A DNA stretch of 64,000 bases from Auanema rhodensis (GCA_964057225.1 OZ059895.1:9424001-9488000); one strand, 5' to 3'. Shown: positions 40,201 through 49,263, numbered from the stretch's first letter. Numbers and translations are program-made. Notes: generated by a model from the letters alone, not told the origin.

Positions 40201-42320
40201 TAAGCATTACACTTGTAAAGATGTTAAATACAAACCTTGTATTTTTCTTGCCTCTTTTTTAACTGATCCTTCTTCTTGTCGTTAGGTGGTACCCAACAAC
40301 AAGAATGATCTTCAGGCTTTGTTTGCCCACACTTTTTGCAAAATTTCTCATTGCAATTGTGCGGTCTATCAGCACGTACTCTGTGATAATGATCACAGTT
40401 TTCACATGTCTGAATTTAGTCTTGTTAAATTTTATATAAATTTTTTAAATTACCTTAAACATTCGACATGTTTTTCTAATATGCCTGTCAAAGCATTGAC
40501 GAGTTTTGAACAAAACTCTACAACTATCACATCTTATGCTACTTTCAACCACATTTTCCATCGAATTACATTTTAAGGTGTGGCATTTCTTACACTTGGC
40601 TTTACATCTATGCAACACTGTTTTGTAAGATAATTTACAGTGTTGGCATATATCACCATCAAAAACCTGTGATCTACTACAAGTAGTAATACAGTCATAA
40701 TGATTATTTCGGTAGCCTAGTGTTACCACTTTGCTAGCCGTTTCATTAAAGATACGCTGAATAGCGTACATACGCTGTCCAGGTGGCCTAGCGTATACTA
40801 CAAACTTATAGTCTGTATTACAACTTGCAATAATATTTAAATGGTTCAAATTATAATTTGGTAAATGTACAGAAATACCACACCTATTCAATAAATTGAT
40901 ATGATGTGGTTGATTTGGCAACAAGATGTAGTTGCGACGAAGATTTTGAATCCTCCGCTTCTCAATTACATCTTCTGCTGCCTCTTCATCGGCTTTCCAC
41001 ATTCCCACAACTGCTGCTCTAGCCAGGCAATGTGTATCAGTGTTCTCAATTGTGCCAGGTATTTTGAGTTCGGCATCAAAATAGAAACCAACTCTACCTT
41101 CACCAGGCATCAGGCTTGGCTGCACTGGTCTCTCATCAAACACAAAGGATGGGTGCTCTATTGATAGACAAAATAGCGCTTTTTGTTTATCTGGCACACC
41201 ACTTTCAGCAAGGCACCGATCAAGGAACTCATTAAATAGCCGCGGCATGACAACATGCATTGGCTCATTAATGTTTTCCAAATGTGGGAACGTGAGCGAT
41301 CTAACGACCACGTTGGTAAACCGACCAGTGCGTTTTATGCGTCGGTGTGACCACTATAATACACACTTTTTATAATGGTTATTTAGTTTAGATATTTAGT
41401 TTAAATATAAATAATTTTTGTTTATAACTTTTAATAAATTTACTTTTCTTTAAATTATTTTTATATTCTTTTATTAAAAATAAATGGCATTTGATTTTTA
41501 AATATAAAGTTTTTTCTTTTATAAACATTTGTTAATGTTTAAAAATAAATGAAAAGGTCAAGATGGTGTTTTATTATTTTACTAGTTCAAAATGTTTGAA
41601 ATATTTATAATTTGTAAGAATTCAAAATTGGTTGAAAGAAAGATATATAGTGAGATGAAATGTAAAGATTTTAAAATGAATGCTGTTCAAAAGAATGAAT
41701 ATATAAGTTTCAAAATACTTGCAATTTGTTTGATAAAAGATATAGATTGAGATGAAATGTAAAGATGAGAGAGAGAGAATTTTATGAATGCAATTGAAAA
41801 AGAGATATAAATTTCAAAATGTTTTCAAAATATGCAATTGGAGCAAGAGAAAATTTCATGTTTCAAAAGATATTTTATGAAATGATATGTAAATAAAAGA
41901 TCGCACCTCTATTTTACAGACATCGTTGAATGCCGCTCCATATCCGACTTGCCCTCCACTGGTTGATGGGGTAGCAGGATCCCATTCGCTTAAAAAGAAA
42001 AAACTAAATGTTATAATTTTAATATCGCTTACTCATCACTGTCATCCAAGGTTATTACTTCAATAACCCTTGATGATGAGGGCCCACTGTTAAAAGTGGG
42101 TGATGTGGGCTCACAGAGCTCGATCCCACCAGCCTCGGTAAACTTTATACGTTTACTAAAAAACAAAATATATATAAAGATTCAAAATATTGTTAAATTA
42201 CCTGAGCTGATTGATTTCTTCATAATCAAATCCTAGCTCTTCACATAAACGTTTATAACTAAAAAAAGAAAAAGTTTACAAACAAATAATCAAAAAGACA
42301 CAACCTATTAGCAGCCATTG
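37261..42320 (-). CDS. POLB: Protein-primed DNA polymerase B, 14 exons, apparently intact (Mav-D)
   Basis: Exons by GT/GC-AG ends, 5' to 3': 42307-42320, 42202-42258, 42033-42155, 41907-41988, 40454-41353, 40236-40409, 39408-40190, 39134-39361, 39004-39090, 38257-38961, 38108-38214, 37785-38062, 37536-37741, 37261-37491. They sum to 3975 nt, 1324 residues plus stop, with no internal stop seen. Exon 5: Cys-rich stretch (CQHCKL, CKAKCKKC, CDSC). Exon 7: Exo I FYDFETVV, Exo II NGSRFDIHFL, Exo III YCRTDVRIL. Exon 10: motif A YVDFCSLYPYV. Motif B (KLQLN/SVWGKM) and motif C (YT/DTDSLIY) are each split by an intron. Introns are 42-48 bp except intron 4 (553 bp). Compared with Mav-A, 45 codons are missing in frame in exon 5. 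Confidence 0.88.
39362..39407 (-). other. GC-AG intron in POLB
   Basis: Intron 7 of POLB starts GCAAGTTTTT and ends TATATTACAG (46 bp). Splicing here joins FASFSLFQ to LKMNHIKENQVG in phase 0. The same GC donor is in Mav-A (near 9290). No GT at or near this place gives an open product, so it is a genuine non-canonical GC-AG intron. Confidence 0.75.
41354..41906 (-). other. POLB intron 4, short allele (Mav-D)
   Basis: 553 bp, donor GTGCGATC after exon 4 (VCKIE), acceptor TATTATAG before WSHRRIKRTGRF. It contains two or three loose units with GAGATGAAATGTAAAGAT but not the amplified 167-bp units of Mav-A and Mav-E. No frame or known repeat. Confidence 0.7.
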
Positions 42321-43495
42321 TACCTTGATATAATGAATACATCAGTCTACACATTGCTGTTGGCATTGTAATTTGTTATGTAACATGGATTTGGGTACAG
42401 CTGTCAAAACTAGCAGTTGCGATAAACTTTAAAATAAATAAGCATATTGAATACATCTGTTTTTATTGTACCCGTCGGATTAATTTTTGTTATTAGTTCT
42501 TATTAAATTAACATTATGCGTTTCATTGAGGTCAGCGCAACTGTTTGTTAATCTTATTGTATTTACCTTCAATGTGTGCTCTATTTAGTTATTGTATTGT
42601 TATATTAGTAAAATAAAGTTTAAAACTAATCTTTTATTATAATTTGAAACTTTTACTTGTTAGAACAAATATAATTAATAACAATTTGTAATTTCAAAAA
42701 TTAATAATTTAATGTCGTTCTTATCGAATTAACTTTCGATATGTGTTCCATTAAATTTTGGTATTTCATATCGTTCTTATCGAATTAACCTTCGATATGT
42801 GTTCCATTAAATTTTGGAATTTTATATCGTTCTTATCGAATTAACCTTCGATATGTGTTCCATTGAATTTTGTATTTCATATCGTTCTTATCGAATTAAC
42901 CTTCGATATGTGTTCCATTGAATTACCCATAACAAGTACGGTGAACAAAACGATATACATGCAAAAATTTTACTGTTTTTTAAAATAAAAACAATACAAA
43001 CACAATACAATAAAAAATAAACAAAAAAAGTAAACAAACATTATAAATAAATATAATAAAGAAATAAAGAAATAAATAAAATTTAAAAACAAATTTATAT
43101 ATTTAAAATTTAAATATGATTTATATATAAAATTTAAAGTTTAAATATAGTTTATATATATAAAATTTAAATATAATTTAAATATTTAAAATTAAGATTT
43201 TTATTTTTACTTAATATATTTAAAAATAATTAAAAATATATACATACATTTGAAAAAGCATATTTAAATTTGATTTTAAAAAAAAATCATGCTTTAAATC
43301 ATGATTTTTAAATTTAAAAAAAGAGAATCCATGAACCATGATCCCAAAATATGATTTTAACAGCTGACGCTCAAAAATATGTTTTTGACAGCTGACGCGC
43401 CCCAAAAGTATGTTTTTAGCAGCTGACGCCCCCAAAAGTATGTTTTTGACAGCTGTTTGGGGGCGTGGTTAGTAAATTTTGCACGGCTCTCTACT
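42321..43495. repeat. Right terminal region and inverted repeat of Mav-D
   Basis: Between the POLB ATG and the terminus. TTGAGGTCAGCGCAACTG near 42525 marks the inner limit of the part shared with the integrase-side end of Mav-C. Four palindromes (arms TATCGAA/TTCGATA) start at 42721, 42777, 42833 and 42888, a 55-56-bp tandem array. At 43355-43470 four CAGCTG units lead to the terminus ACT at 43495. No coding frame. Confidence 0.88.
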
Positions 43496-43501
43496 AATAC
43501 T

Positions 43502-43723
43502 GATGAAAAGTCATTCAGATATATTACAAATACGTAATTGTCTGCTGCAATTATTTGGGCCACGTTTCAAAAATGCTCTAGAGGCGTATGATGATGCAAT
43601 GTCTACTCCCTATAGTCATTTACTGACAATCATCCTTTAACAAGTGATAAGCAGCGTATACTATCTGATATAACAGCGGAGAACCCTATTGTTTATGTTG
43701 CCAGAAATGTGTTTAGTGTTTAA
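43502..43723 (+). pseudogene. ATP: Packaging ATPase, 3' part (Mav-C)
   Basis: Continues the gene interrupted at 27904: codons matching KSHSDILQIRNCL-type sequence of Mav-A, then the C-terminal LTSDKQRILSDITAE-like stretch, ending VARNVFSV with TAA at 43721-43723. A small deletion near 43624 (TTTACTGACAATCATCC) shifts the frame. Together with 27504-27904 it accounts for the whole ATPase. Confidence 0.85.
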
Positions 43724-43857
43724 AGTGCTTGTTCAACGAGTGGTCGTATTTTGTCAAATTTCAACTTTTTGTCTTCTTGCGCCAAAACTCCTTGTTCTGT
43801 TTCCTCATTTTCTTTTGCACAAATTGAAATTATTGTTGAAATTGTATTTAATATTGA

Positions 43858-44040
43858 AATAATAATTTTCTTTTAACTAACAAGGAATATAAAACCCTCT
43901 TGCCTATATCTTCATTATTACGTCAAATAGCTTTGATACGCACACCGGAAAAGGCTAAATCATTATTGGCAACGCTTTCACACAAACAATTGAAAACAAT
44001 AGTTACATGTGGTATTGCCTATTTTGGTTTTAAATCATGA
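43858..44040 (+). pseudogene. Conserved 62-codon ORF (Mav-C copy)
   Basis: Open frame equivalent to 2086-2274, ending GIAYFGFKS with a TGA that overlaps the ATG of the next gene (ATGA at 44037-44040). The first codons are out of frame with any upstream start because bases are missing before AATAATAATTTTC compared with Mav-A. The CTAACAAG/GAATAT boundary would suit a splice acceptor, so the segment may be an internal exon. Confidence 0.5.
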
Positions 44041-44702
44041 AGCTCAACCATAAATATCGACTAATTCCTGTCGACGAGGAAACAATTAATATAGACAAGT
44101 TTGATGCAGAGCTCAAGCTTTTACGAGAAAATAGAGCTATACCCGACTATAAAAAGGCTGAACTATACGAAGACTTGATTACTCGTCTCAAAAACTATAG
44201 AGAAAGTATAGATGCGCCCATATCAGTACAAGTGGAAAATGCTGATCCACCTCTATTGCCAGAATACAAGTTGCCAAGAAAGTATAACAATTTGTGGGAG
44301 AAATTTCCAGAGGTGCACAAACAAGAGTAATCAACTTGTGATTAATAATGAGGCTGTACACGAATATTACAAAAATTTTAGATTTTGTATTGGATAAAAC
44401 AAAAACGGAGCCCAATGGATTTTCAGTCTTGTCAAAGTTTTTAGCCAGTAAAGGCGTACCTAGTTCTAACAAGAAACAAACTAGAAGAGAGTTGGCTGAC
44501 AATGATTCAGTTGACGTTGTAACTAGAGCTGAACCGGCTGTTACAGACTTGGACTCTACTATATTACCTAGAACGCCTCGTCATCGTAAAGCTGTTATTC
44601 GATATTCACCATCACCGGTTCGTAAACTCAAAAGTAAAAGGTCAAAGACTTTTGATACTGCCGCCGAATCATATTACACACCACAAGAAGGAGACTCACA
44701 GA
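44037..44702 (+). pseudogene. Integrase-adjacent Maverick gene, frameshifted (Mav-C)
   Basis: Begins MKLNHKYRLIPVDEETINID; a helical, charged N-terminal part (to KFPEVHKQE, stop 44330) is followed in other frames by INNEAV, TNITKILDFVLDKTKTEPNG and a Ser/Arg-rich tail (LPRTPRHRKAVIRYSPSPVR). The fragment in Mav-B shows that several bases near 44355 are missing here. This corresponds to the common Maverick protein of unknown role that ends in a P-R/S-P rich tail and precedes the integrase. The first ATG overlaps the upstream stop. Confidence 0.7.
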
Positions 44703-45770
44703 ATGGCCAAGGTCGTAAAAGGTTCTACATTAGATTATGGAATTGATATTTTGGCGAGCATTTATTACGATATAAAACATCCAGCTTCATATACATCAGC
44801 CAAGAATTTATTATCGCAAGCACGAAAACATGGCATTTCAAAGGTACAAGTTGATGATTTTTTGCAAGATTCTGAAACTTTTACACGGCATAAACCAACC
44901 AGAATGCGTATGCAGACTAGAAAGACTAGAGGATGTGGTCGATTTCTAACAGTGCAAGCAGATTTGGTTGATATGCAAAAATATAAAAAATTAAACGACG
45001 GCTATGCTTACATGTTGACCATGATTGATGTTTATACACGCATGTTATATGTTAGGCCTTTGAAAACTAAAGGTGGTATAGAGGTTGCTAGTGCATTTGA
45101 AAGTTTGTTCAAGAATTTTATACCAATTCAGTTGATTACTGATAATGGCATAGAGTTTTATAATAATCATTGTGAAAAACTATTCAAAAAGTTTGCCATA
45201 CTGCACGGATCTACAAGTTCACCACAAAAGGCTGCAATGGTGGAGCGAGCAAATAGAACTTTAAAAACACGCATGATGAAATATCTCTATTACAAGAATA
45301 ATCATCGTTGGATTGATATCCTAGATGATTTGGTTGAAGGAATAAACAAATCTTATAACCGCTCCATAAAAATGCGGCCCATTGATGTTAAAGCAAATAT
45401 ATTCATTGAAGAATATGCACCAGCTGTTAAAAGCCGCTTTAAAATTGGTGATACTGTTCGCATAAGTAAAAATAGGCGTACTTTTGAAAAAAGCTACGAG
45501 TCTGGATATACAATGGAGCTATTCACAACTGATGAGGTTGTAACCGGAAACCCAACCGTGTATAAACTTGTAGATTATAATGGTGAACGTATAAAGGGAA
45601 TATTCTACGAACCTGAACTTGTCTTGGCTACTAATAAAAGCAACCAGTACTATATAGAAAAAGTTTTAAAAGAGCGTACTCGAAGCGGTAAACGTCAAGT
45701 ATTTGTAAAATGGAGTGGATATCCCGACAACTTTAATGAATGGATAGATGCAGAAAATTTAAATGTATAA
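44703..45770 (+). CDS. INT: Retroviral-type integrase with chromodomain, intact (Mav-C)
   Basis: 355 residues from ATG 44703 (MAKVVKGSTLDYGIDIL). Catalytic triad: Asp87 in TVQADLVDM, Asp147 in LITDNGIEF, Glu181 in AAMVERANRTLK (33 residues between Asp147 and Glu181). The C-terminal chromodomain is YYIEKVLKERTRSGKRQVF followed by VKWSGYPDNFNEWIDAENL. This enzyme joins the element ends to target DNA and makes the 6-bp duplications seen here. I prefer 44703 to the in-frame ATG at 44652 because the upstream codons overlap the preceding gene. It is the only intact integrase in the window; Mav-D has none. Confidence 0.92.
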   Translation: MAKVVKGSTLDYGIDILASIYYDIKHPASYTSAKNLLSQARKHGISKVQVDDFLQDSETFTRHKPTRMRMQTRKTRGCGRFLTVQADLVDMQKYKKLNDGYAYMLTMIDVYTRMLYVRPLKTKGGIEVASAFESLFKNFIPIQLITDNGIEFYNNHCEKLFKKFAILHGSTSSPQKAAMVERANRTLKTRMMKYLYYKNNHRWIDILDDLVEGINKSYNRSIKMRPIDVKANIFIEEYAPAVKSRFKIGDTVRISKNRRTFEKSYESGYTMELFTTDEVVTGNPTVYKLVDYNGERIKGIFYEPELVLATNKSNQYYIEKVLKERTRSGKRQVFVKWSGYPDNFNEWIDAENLNV

Positions 45771-46067
45771 TTTTTCAATGTTATAAACAATTGTAATTAT
45801 AATAAATGATTTATTTGATATATCGCATAATGTAACAATAAAAAACCAGCAAAATACAAACAACAATTCAACCTGCAAAAAAAAAAAAAAGTAGACTATT
45901 CAAATTTTCAAATTCTTACCAGTTGGTTGATCATTCGTCCTCAATTAATGAGCCATTGATGAATATTCGCAAGAGCTGGAAAAAAAAATGTTACGGCTGA
46001 GAATATAAAAATGCCACATAACAAAACAAGAATAAAACGCCAATTGTACTATTTGTGCTTGTTGTAG

Positions 46068-46673
46068 TCAAAATGAAGGATCAAAGCGGATAAACATGTT
46101 CAGGTTGAGTGCTTCTGGACTTAGTTTAAAGTAGAATACATTCTGCTTATAACCAAAAGTCTTTACAGTAGCCTCATTTGCATATATAACAATATAGCCC
46201 ATATTGTTCAACAATTGCTTGCACGTCATGGTGTTATAAGAGCGCATCTAAAAAATGATAACATTGAAAATAAATAAATATGCAAGCTTATATTTATAGA
46301 CAAATTTTCGGGCTTATAATGACAAAACTCCTTCAAAAGACCCAACGCATCATTCCTTCCTCTACACTTTATACAGAGGCTGAAACAGTGATACTCGTCT
46401 ATAACCTGCAATGATTCCCTACAAGTTTTGCAGAGACAAATTGGTCTCATTAATACACTCCTTGGTGGAGTGCTCTCTCTCAGAATCTCCATCTGCTTTA
46501 TTGGTGAATCTAAACTAAAGATTTAAAAAATACAAGTTAAGGTTCATACCAAAACTTGTGAAATTTGGAGCTGGTGTGGGTGGTCGTGGTACTTCAGGTT
46601 CAGGCGATTTGCGCACAACATTTGTCACATCAGCAAGTACAGCACGCTTCATTTCCGCTAAAGATCCAACTTT
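46068..46673 (-). CDS. Accessory Cys-rich gene near the integrase-side end (Mav-C)
   Basis: On the minus strand three open segments with splice-like borders. 46550-46673: KVGSLAEMKRAVLADVTN and a Pro-rich end PEVPRPPTPAP. About 46314-46509: CLCKTCRESLQVIDEYHCFS then LCIKCRGRNDALGLL, with two CxxC pairs like a treble-clef or zinc-ribbon. 46068-46247: MRSYNTMTCKQLLNNMGYIV to NMFIRFDPSF and TGA. The first junction (intron 46510-46549) keeps frame; the second does not with the borders I can see, so the gene may be broken or mis-modelled. No other copy in the window. Role unknown. Confidence 0.45.
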
Positions 46674-47249
46674 CTAAAATATAAGGCAAACTTGCAGAGA
46701 GCAGCAGTCTATGGCGATTGGCGAAGAGTGGCAGAAGATGGTGAAACGTCGGATCCTCGGATAGTTGGCAGAGCTGAAATGTAAATGAAGCAAAATTGCC
46801 AACCTTTTATACAAAGATTTTTGTAAAGTACAACCCATTGTGTTACAATCAAGTTTGCTGATGAAATTCTTTTATTAATTAGATTTTACAGCATATTTAT
46901 GCAGATATACTCATCTCATCGACAGTTGCCAGCAGTTGGCGCACTCTGAACCTGTAAACAATCTGCATATTAATTAGTTTTTACATCTCTTTAAACATTA
47001 TTGTTTACCGTTTGTCCCATAAACAACAGCCATCTCTGTAAAACATTTAGGCTTTTTAAACTTTGCTTAATAGCTCATATATTATTCATAGTATACTTTT
47101 AAACCCATATTGTAGCACAAAACATATGACTGCCAACGTTTTATATGTGAAAAATATTTCATTCTTGAATATTTAATAATGATTATATTACGAAACTAAA
47201 ACTTTTGATATGTTAAAATGTTTATACTATATTTAAACCCCCACAGTGC
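46674..47249. other. Non-coding stretch before the right terminal repeat of Mav-C
   Basis: AT-rich sequence with no convincing frame. The minus strand has a possible upstream exon of the accessory gene (46700-46775, CTCTGCCAACTATCC onward) but no consistent splice pair could be found. Nothing else recognised. Confidence 0.4.
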
Positions 47250-48232
47250 AGTTATTAGTGTTTATTAACCATCGATATGCGTGGCGTTGAGGTCAGCGCA
47301 ACTGTTTGTTAATCTTATTGTATTTACCTTCAATGTGTGCTCTATTTAGTTATTGTATTGTTATATTAGTAAAATAAAGTTTAAAACTAATCTTTTATTA
47401 TAATTTGAAACCTTTACTTGTTAGAATAAATATAATTAATAACAATTTGTAATTTCAAAAATTAATAATTTAATGTCGTTCTTATCGAATTAACCTTCGA
47501 TATGTGTTCCATTAAATTTTGGTATTTCATATCGTTCTTATCGAATTAACCTTCGATATGTGTTCCATTGAATTTTGGTATTTCATATCGTTCTTATCGA
47601 ATTAACTTTCGATATGTGTTCCATTGAATTACCCATAACAAGTACGGTGAACAAAATTATCTACATGCAAAACTTTTATTGATCTTTAAAAATAAAAACA
47701 GTAAAAAAAAAACACAATATTATAAAATAATAAACAAAATAAGTAAACAAACATAATTAATAAATATAATAAATGAATAAAGTAATAAAATTTTAAAACA
47801 AATTAATATATTTAAAATTTAAATATAATTTATATATATAAAGGTTAAATATAATTTAAATATTTAAAATTTAAATATAATTTATAAATATAAAATTTAA
47901 ATATAATTTAAATAGTTAAAATTTAGATTTTTTTTTCACTTAATATATTTAAAAATTAATTCAAAATATATAATTATATATATACATTTAAAAAAGCATA
48001 TTTAAATTTGATTTTAAAAAAAATCATGCTTTAAATCATGATTTTTAAATTTAAAAAAGGAGAATCCATGAACCATGGTCCCAAAATATGATTTTAACAG
48101 CTGACGCTCAAAAATATGTTTTTGACAGCTGACGCGCCCCAAAAGTATGTTTTTAGCAGCTGACGCCCCCAAAAGTATGTTTTTGACAGCTGTTTGGGGG
48201 CGTGGTTAGTAAATTTTGCACGGCTCTCTACT
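47250..48232. repeat. Right terminal inverted repeat of Mav-C (integrase side)
   Basis: Matches the left repeat in reverse: GAGGTCAGCGCAACTG at 47289, three palindromes at about 47481, 47537 and 47593 (56-bp spacing), AT-rich core, CAGCTG units at 48095-48195 and the terminus ACT at 48232. The flank is GCTGTT, in sequence that matches 20815-20830 in reverse, so the target was a short Maverick derivative like the one at 19357. Confidence 0.88.
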
Positions 48233-49263
48233 GCTGTTGTACACTCTTATTTTTATAGTTTAGGAAACACTAATTCAAAATGTTGAATCCTACTGAGGAA
48301 ACACAGGATTGTTGCGAAAAACAGACTTGTACACATCCGATTACAAGTACAACATTTCCAGACACTTTGTAAAAAAGAAACTCTTACAAAATGTTAACAC
48401 ATGTTCTAATTTTAATTGAAAATTTATTGTTCAATAAATATATTACGAAACATTTATTCTATTCTTAGCCATAGTTACATTAGCTATCAGAACATTTATA
48501 AACTATTAGGGCTACAACAACAATTACTTTAAAGTAACATTTTTGATGTTAAAAAGTTTGAAAATATTTGTATATACTCTTGACCCCTTGGCATAGTAAG
48601 TATTCTTTAGCGTTATGGGTACATGTGGTGTACAGCTAGTTATCATATTTTAATGAACAAAACTTTTGCCATGTGGAACATGTGTAGTGCACCTGTTTTA
48701 ACGATCTTATCGAATTAACCTTCGATATGAGTTCCATTGATTAACCCATAAGAGGTACGGTGAACATATTGATTACCTTTTAAAAATATTTAAATAAATA
48801 AAAAAAATATATATATGAGAAATAATTTATTCAGTTTTAAAGATACAATTAGAAAATATATAAATATTAAAATACATTTAAAAAGAAATAATTTTAAAAA
48901 TATTTACAAATACAATTAACAAATATATAAATAATAAAAATTCATTTAAAATAATACATTAAAAAAATAATTTTAAAAATGAATTAAAAAAAAAAATAAT
49001 GCATTTTGATCCATGCGTAGGCTCGAGAGCCTGCCTCGGGAGGAAAAGTATATTTCTGACAGCTGACGCCGAAAATATGATTTTGACAGCTGACGCCCCC
49101 AAAAGTATGTTTTTAGCAGCTGATGCCCTCAAAAGTATGTTTTTAGCAACTGTTTGGGGGCGTGGTTAGTAAATTCGGCATGGCTCCCTTAAATTTAGTT
49201 TAAATATTTATTACTTCTTATCGAATTAAATTTGATATGAGTTCCATTGATTAACCCATAAGA
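48233..49263. mobile_element. Right half of a short Maverick derivative, plus repeated terminal piece
   Basis: 48233-48610 is the reverse of 20460-20835 (the gene-free middle of the derivative at 19357). It continues into a subfamily b terminal region with one palindrome near 48705 and CAGCTG units at 49055-49150, but the last bases of the terminus (AGTAGA side) are missing: GGCTC at 49186 is followed by CC and then by TTAAATTTAG, an internal terminal-repeat segment that lasts to 49263. No frame in this stretch. Confidence 0.7.

Larger units (their letters stand above)
27905..43495. mobile_element. Mav-D: nested 15.6-kb Maverick with AATACT duplication, POLB side at both ends
   Basis: Bounded by AGTAGAGAGCCGTGC at 27905 and its inverted match ending 43495. 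Flanked on both sides by AATACT (27899-27904, 43496-43501), and the uninterrupted site is seen in the Mav-A ATPase near 2640. Both ends continue into POLB exon 1 (ATG 29013 on the left, 42320 on the right), so both are POLB-side ends. There is no integrase or ATPase. The left half holds an LTR and an RNA-virus replicase piece, the right half penton to POLB. Confidence 0.92.
21990..48232. mobile_element. Mav-C: Maverick with both termini, host of Mav-D
   Basis: Left terminus AGTAGAGAGCCGTGC at 21990 and its inverted match ending 48232 bound the element; without Mav-D it is about 10.6 kb. The left end is the POLB side, the right the integrase side, as in a canonical element. POLB is almost entirely deleted. 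MCP, pX, penton, zinc finger, membrane protein and integrase frames are open. Flanks are AGCGCC on the left and GCTGTT on the right, which do not match, so the two ends come from different insertion events or a recombination joined them. Confidence 0.85.

Noticed and set aside
42717-42925. Regularly spaced palindromic repeats resembling a CRISPR array
   Set aside because: Repeat units are palindromes with conserved spacing sequence, not unique spacers; they lie in transposon ends of a eukaryotic genome and no cas genes are present.
45900-45985. Possible last exon LLRIFINGSLIEDE of the accessory gene
   Set aside because: It has an acceptor-like border (TTTTTTTCCAG) and a donor-like GTAAGA, but the preceding exon already ends in a stop codon, so the link is unsupported.
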